Source of the DNA: Candidatus Coatesiibacteriota bacterium
GTDB lineage: Bacteria; B130-G9
Assembly: GCA_016929465.1 (NCBI GenBank)
Contig: JAFGIT010000068.1
Span: 1 to 14,668, forward strand
Length of the DNA: 14,668 nucleotides
Direction: 5' to 3'
Position 1 is the first letter of the stretch; each line of letters opens with the position of its first letter. Under the pieces are notes generated by a model. The model saw nothing but the letters and a program-made list of their open reading frames with translations, was not told the origin of the DNA and did not search any database. The position numbers were made by a program, and so were the translations under genes. Below are positions 14,529 to 14,668 of the stretch, piece by piece.

Positions 14529-14668
14529 CTAATTGACCTTCTCTGGCTCCGTTGCCTCCTTTATTTCTGGCAGGCATTCTACTGGGGCCAAATATGGCCT
14601 GATCTCGCACACTTCCATGATGGTGTCGATCAGATTCAGCGCCTTGTGCTCGAGTTCCAGCACATCCC
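14529..14668 (-). CDS. Unrecognised protein, C-terminal fragment running off the right edge
   Basis: Reading the - strand from the right edge gives an open frame of 45 codons ending at a TAG (CTA at 14529-14531 on the + strand). The translation begins DVLELEHKALNLIDTIMEVC, continues with a short EIRPYLAP stretch and closes with an acidic tail ending in EKVN. A heptad-like helix followed by a charged tail looks like real protein, and the other two - strand frames look random or stop early. I do not recognise the family. The gene is convergent with the BMC-T gene, with only 39 bases between their stops, and I see no clear hairpin terminator there. Confidence 0.6.
   Translation of the reverse strand, partial: DVLELEHKALNLIDTIMEVCEIRPYLAPVECLPEIKEATEPEKVN

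Noticed and set aside
1-14668. CRISPR arrays, tRNA or rRNA genes, insertion sequences
   Set aside because: I saw no regularly spaced repeats, no tRNA-like cloverleaf sequence and no transposase-like protein on either strand.

Overview
This window looks like chromosome from an uncultured bacterium of moderately high GC (roughly 55-60% by eye). It is densely packed and almost all genes are on the + strand, often overlapping or nearly touching. A bacterial host is favoured by the PduT-like microcompartment shell protein, the dGTPase-like HD hydrolase, the MrfA-like repair helicase and recognisable Shine-Dalgarno sequences. A Thi4-type thiazole synthase and a geranylgeranyl-reductase-family flavoprotein, both better known from archaea, give it an archaea-flavoured tint. 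I cannot name a phylum.

Layout. (1) 1-401 is the 3' end of a GT4 glycosyltransferase. (2) About 411-2675 is a three-gene cassette: an archaeal-type ATPase relative, an MNT nucleotidyltransferase relative and a HEPN (HepT-like) relative. All three keep intact reading frames and the overall shape of their families, yet each has lost its defining catalytic motif: Walker A and B, GSx10DxD, and RX4H respectively. This is the most unusual object in the window. (3) A gamma-glutamylcyclotransferase-like gene on the - strand (2718-3161) is convergent with the cassette and divergent from a Thi4 thiazole synthase gene (3344-4126). (4) Two family-2 glycosyltransferases (4237-6151) follow in tandem, both with a C-terminal membrane segment, and probably build a surface polysaccharide. 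(5) A tightly overlapping run encodes a dGTPase-like HD hydrolase, a PHP phosphoesterase and a geranylgeranyl reductase family protein (6267-9356), followed by an MrfA/YprA-type helicase with a four-cysteine C-terminus (9419-11731). (6) A type II restriction-modification pair (Dam-family adenine methyltransferase plus a SacI-like nuclease, 11845-13849) is visibly poorer in GC than its neighbours. Its leader holds a perfect 6-bp inverted repeat just downstream of a possible promoter. (7) A PduT-like tandem BMC-domain shell protein with the conserved Fe-S cysteine (13923-14489) stands alone. It is convergent with the 3' end of an unrecognised - strand gene that runs off the right edge.

How the parts fit together. 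The glycosyltransferases at both sides of the cassette suggest a polysaccharide locus interrupted by accessory genes. The dGTPase, PHP and helicase genes form a nucleotide and nucleic-acid maintenance block next to a recently acquired R-M system. The triple-pseudoenzyme cassette is best read either as a repurposed, non-catalytic protein complex or as a toxin-antitoxin module that has decayed at its active sites without losing its frames. All family assignments come from motifs read by eye, with no database search.
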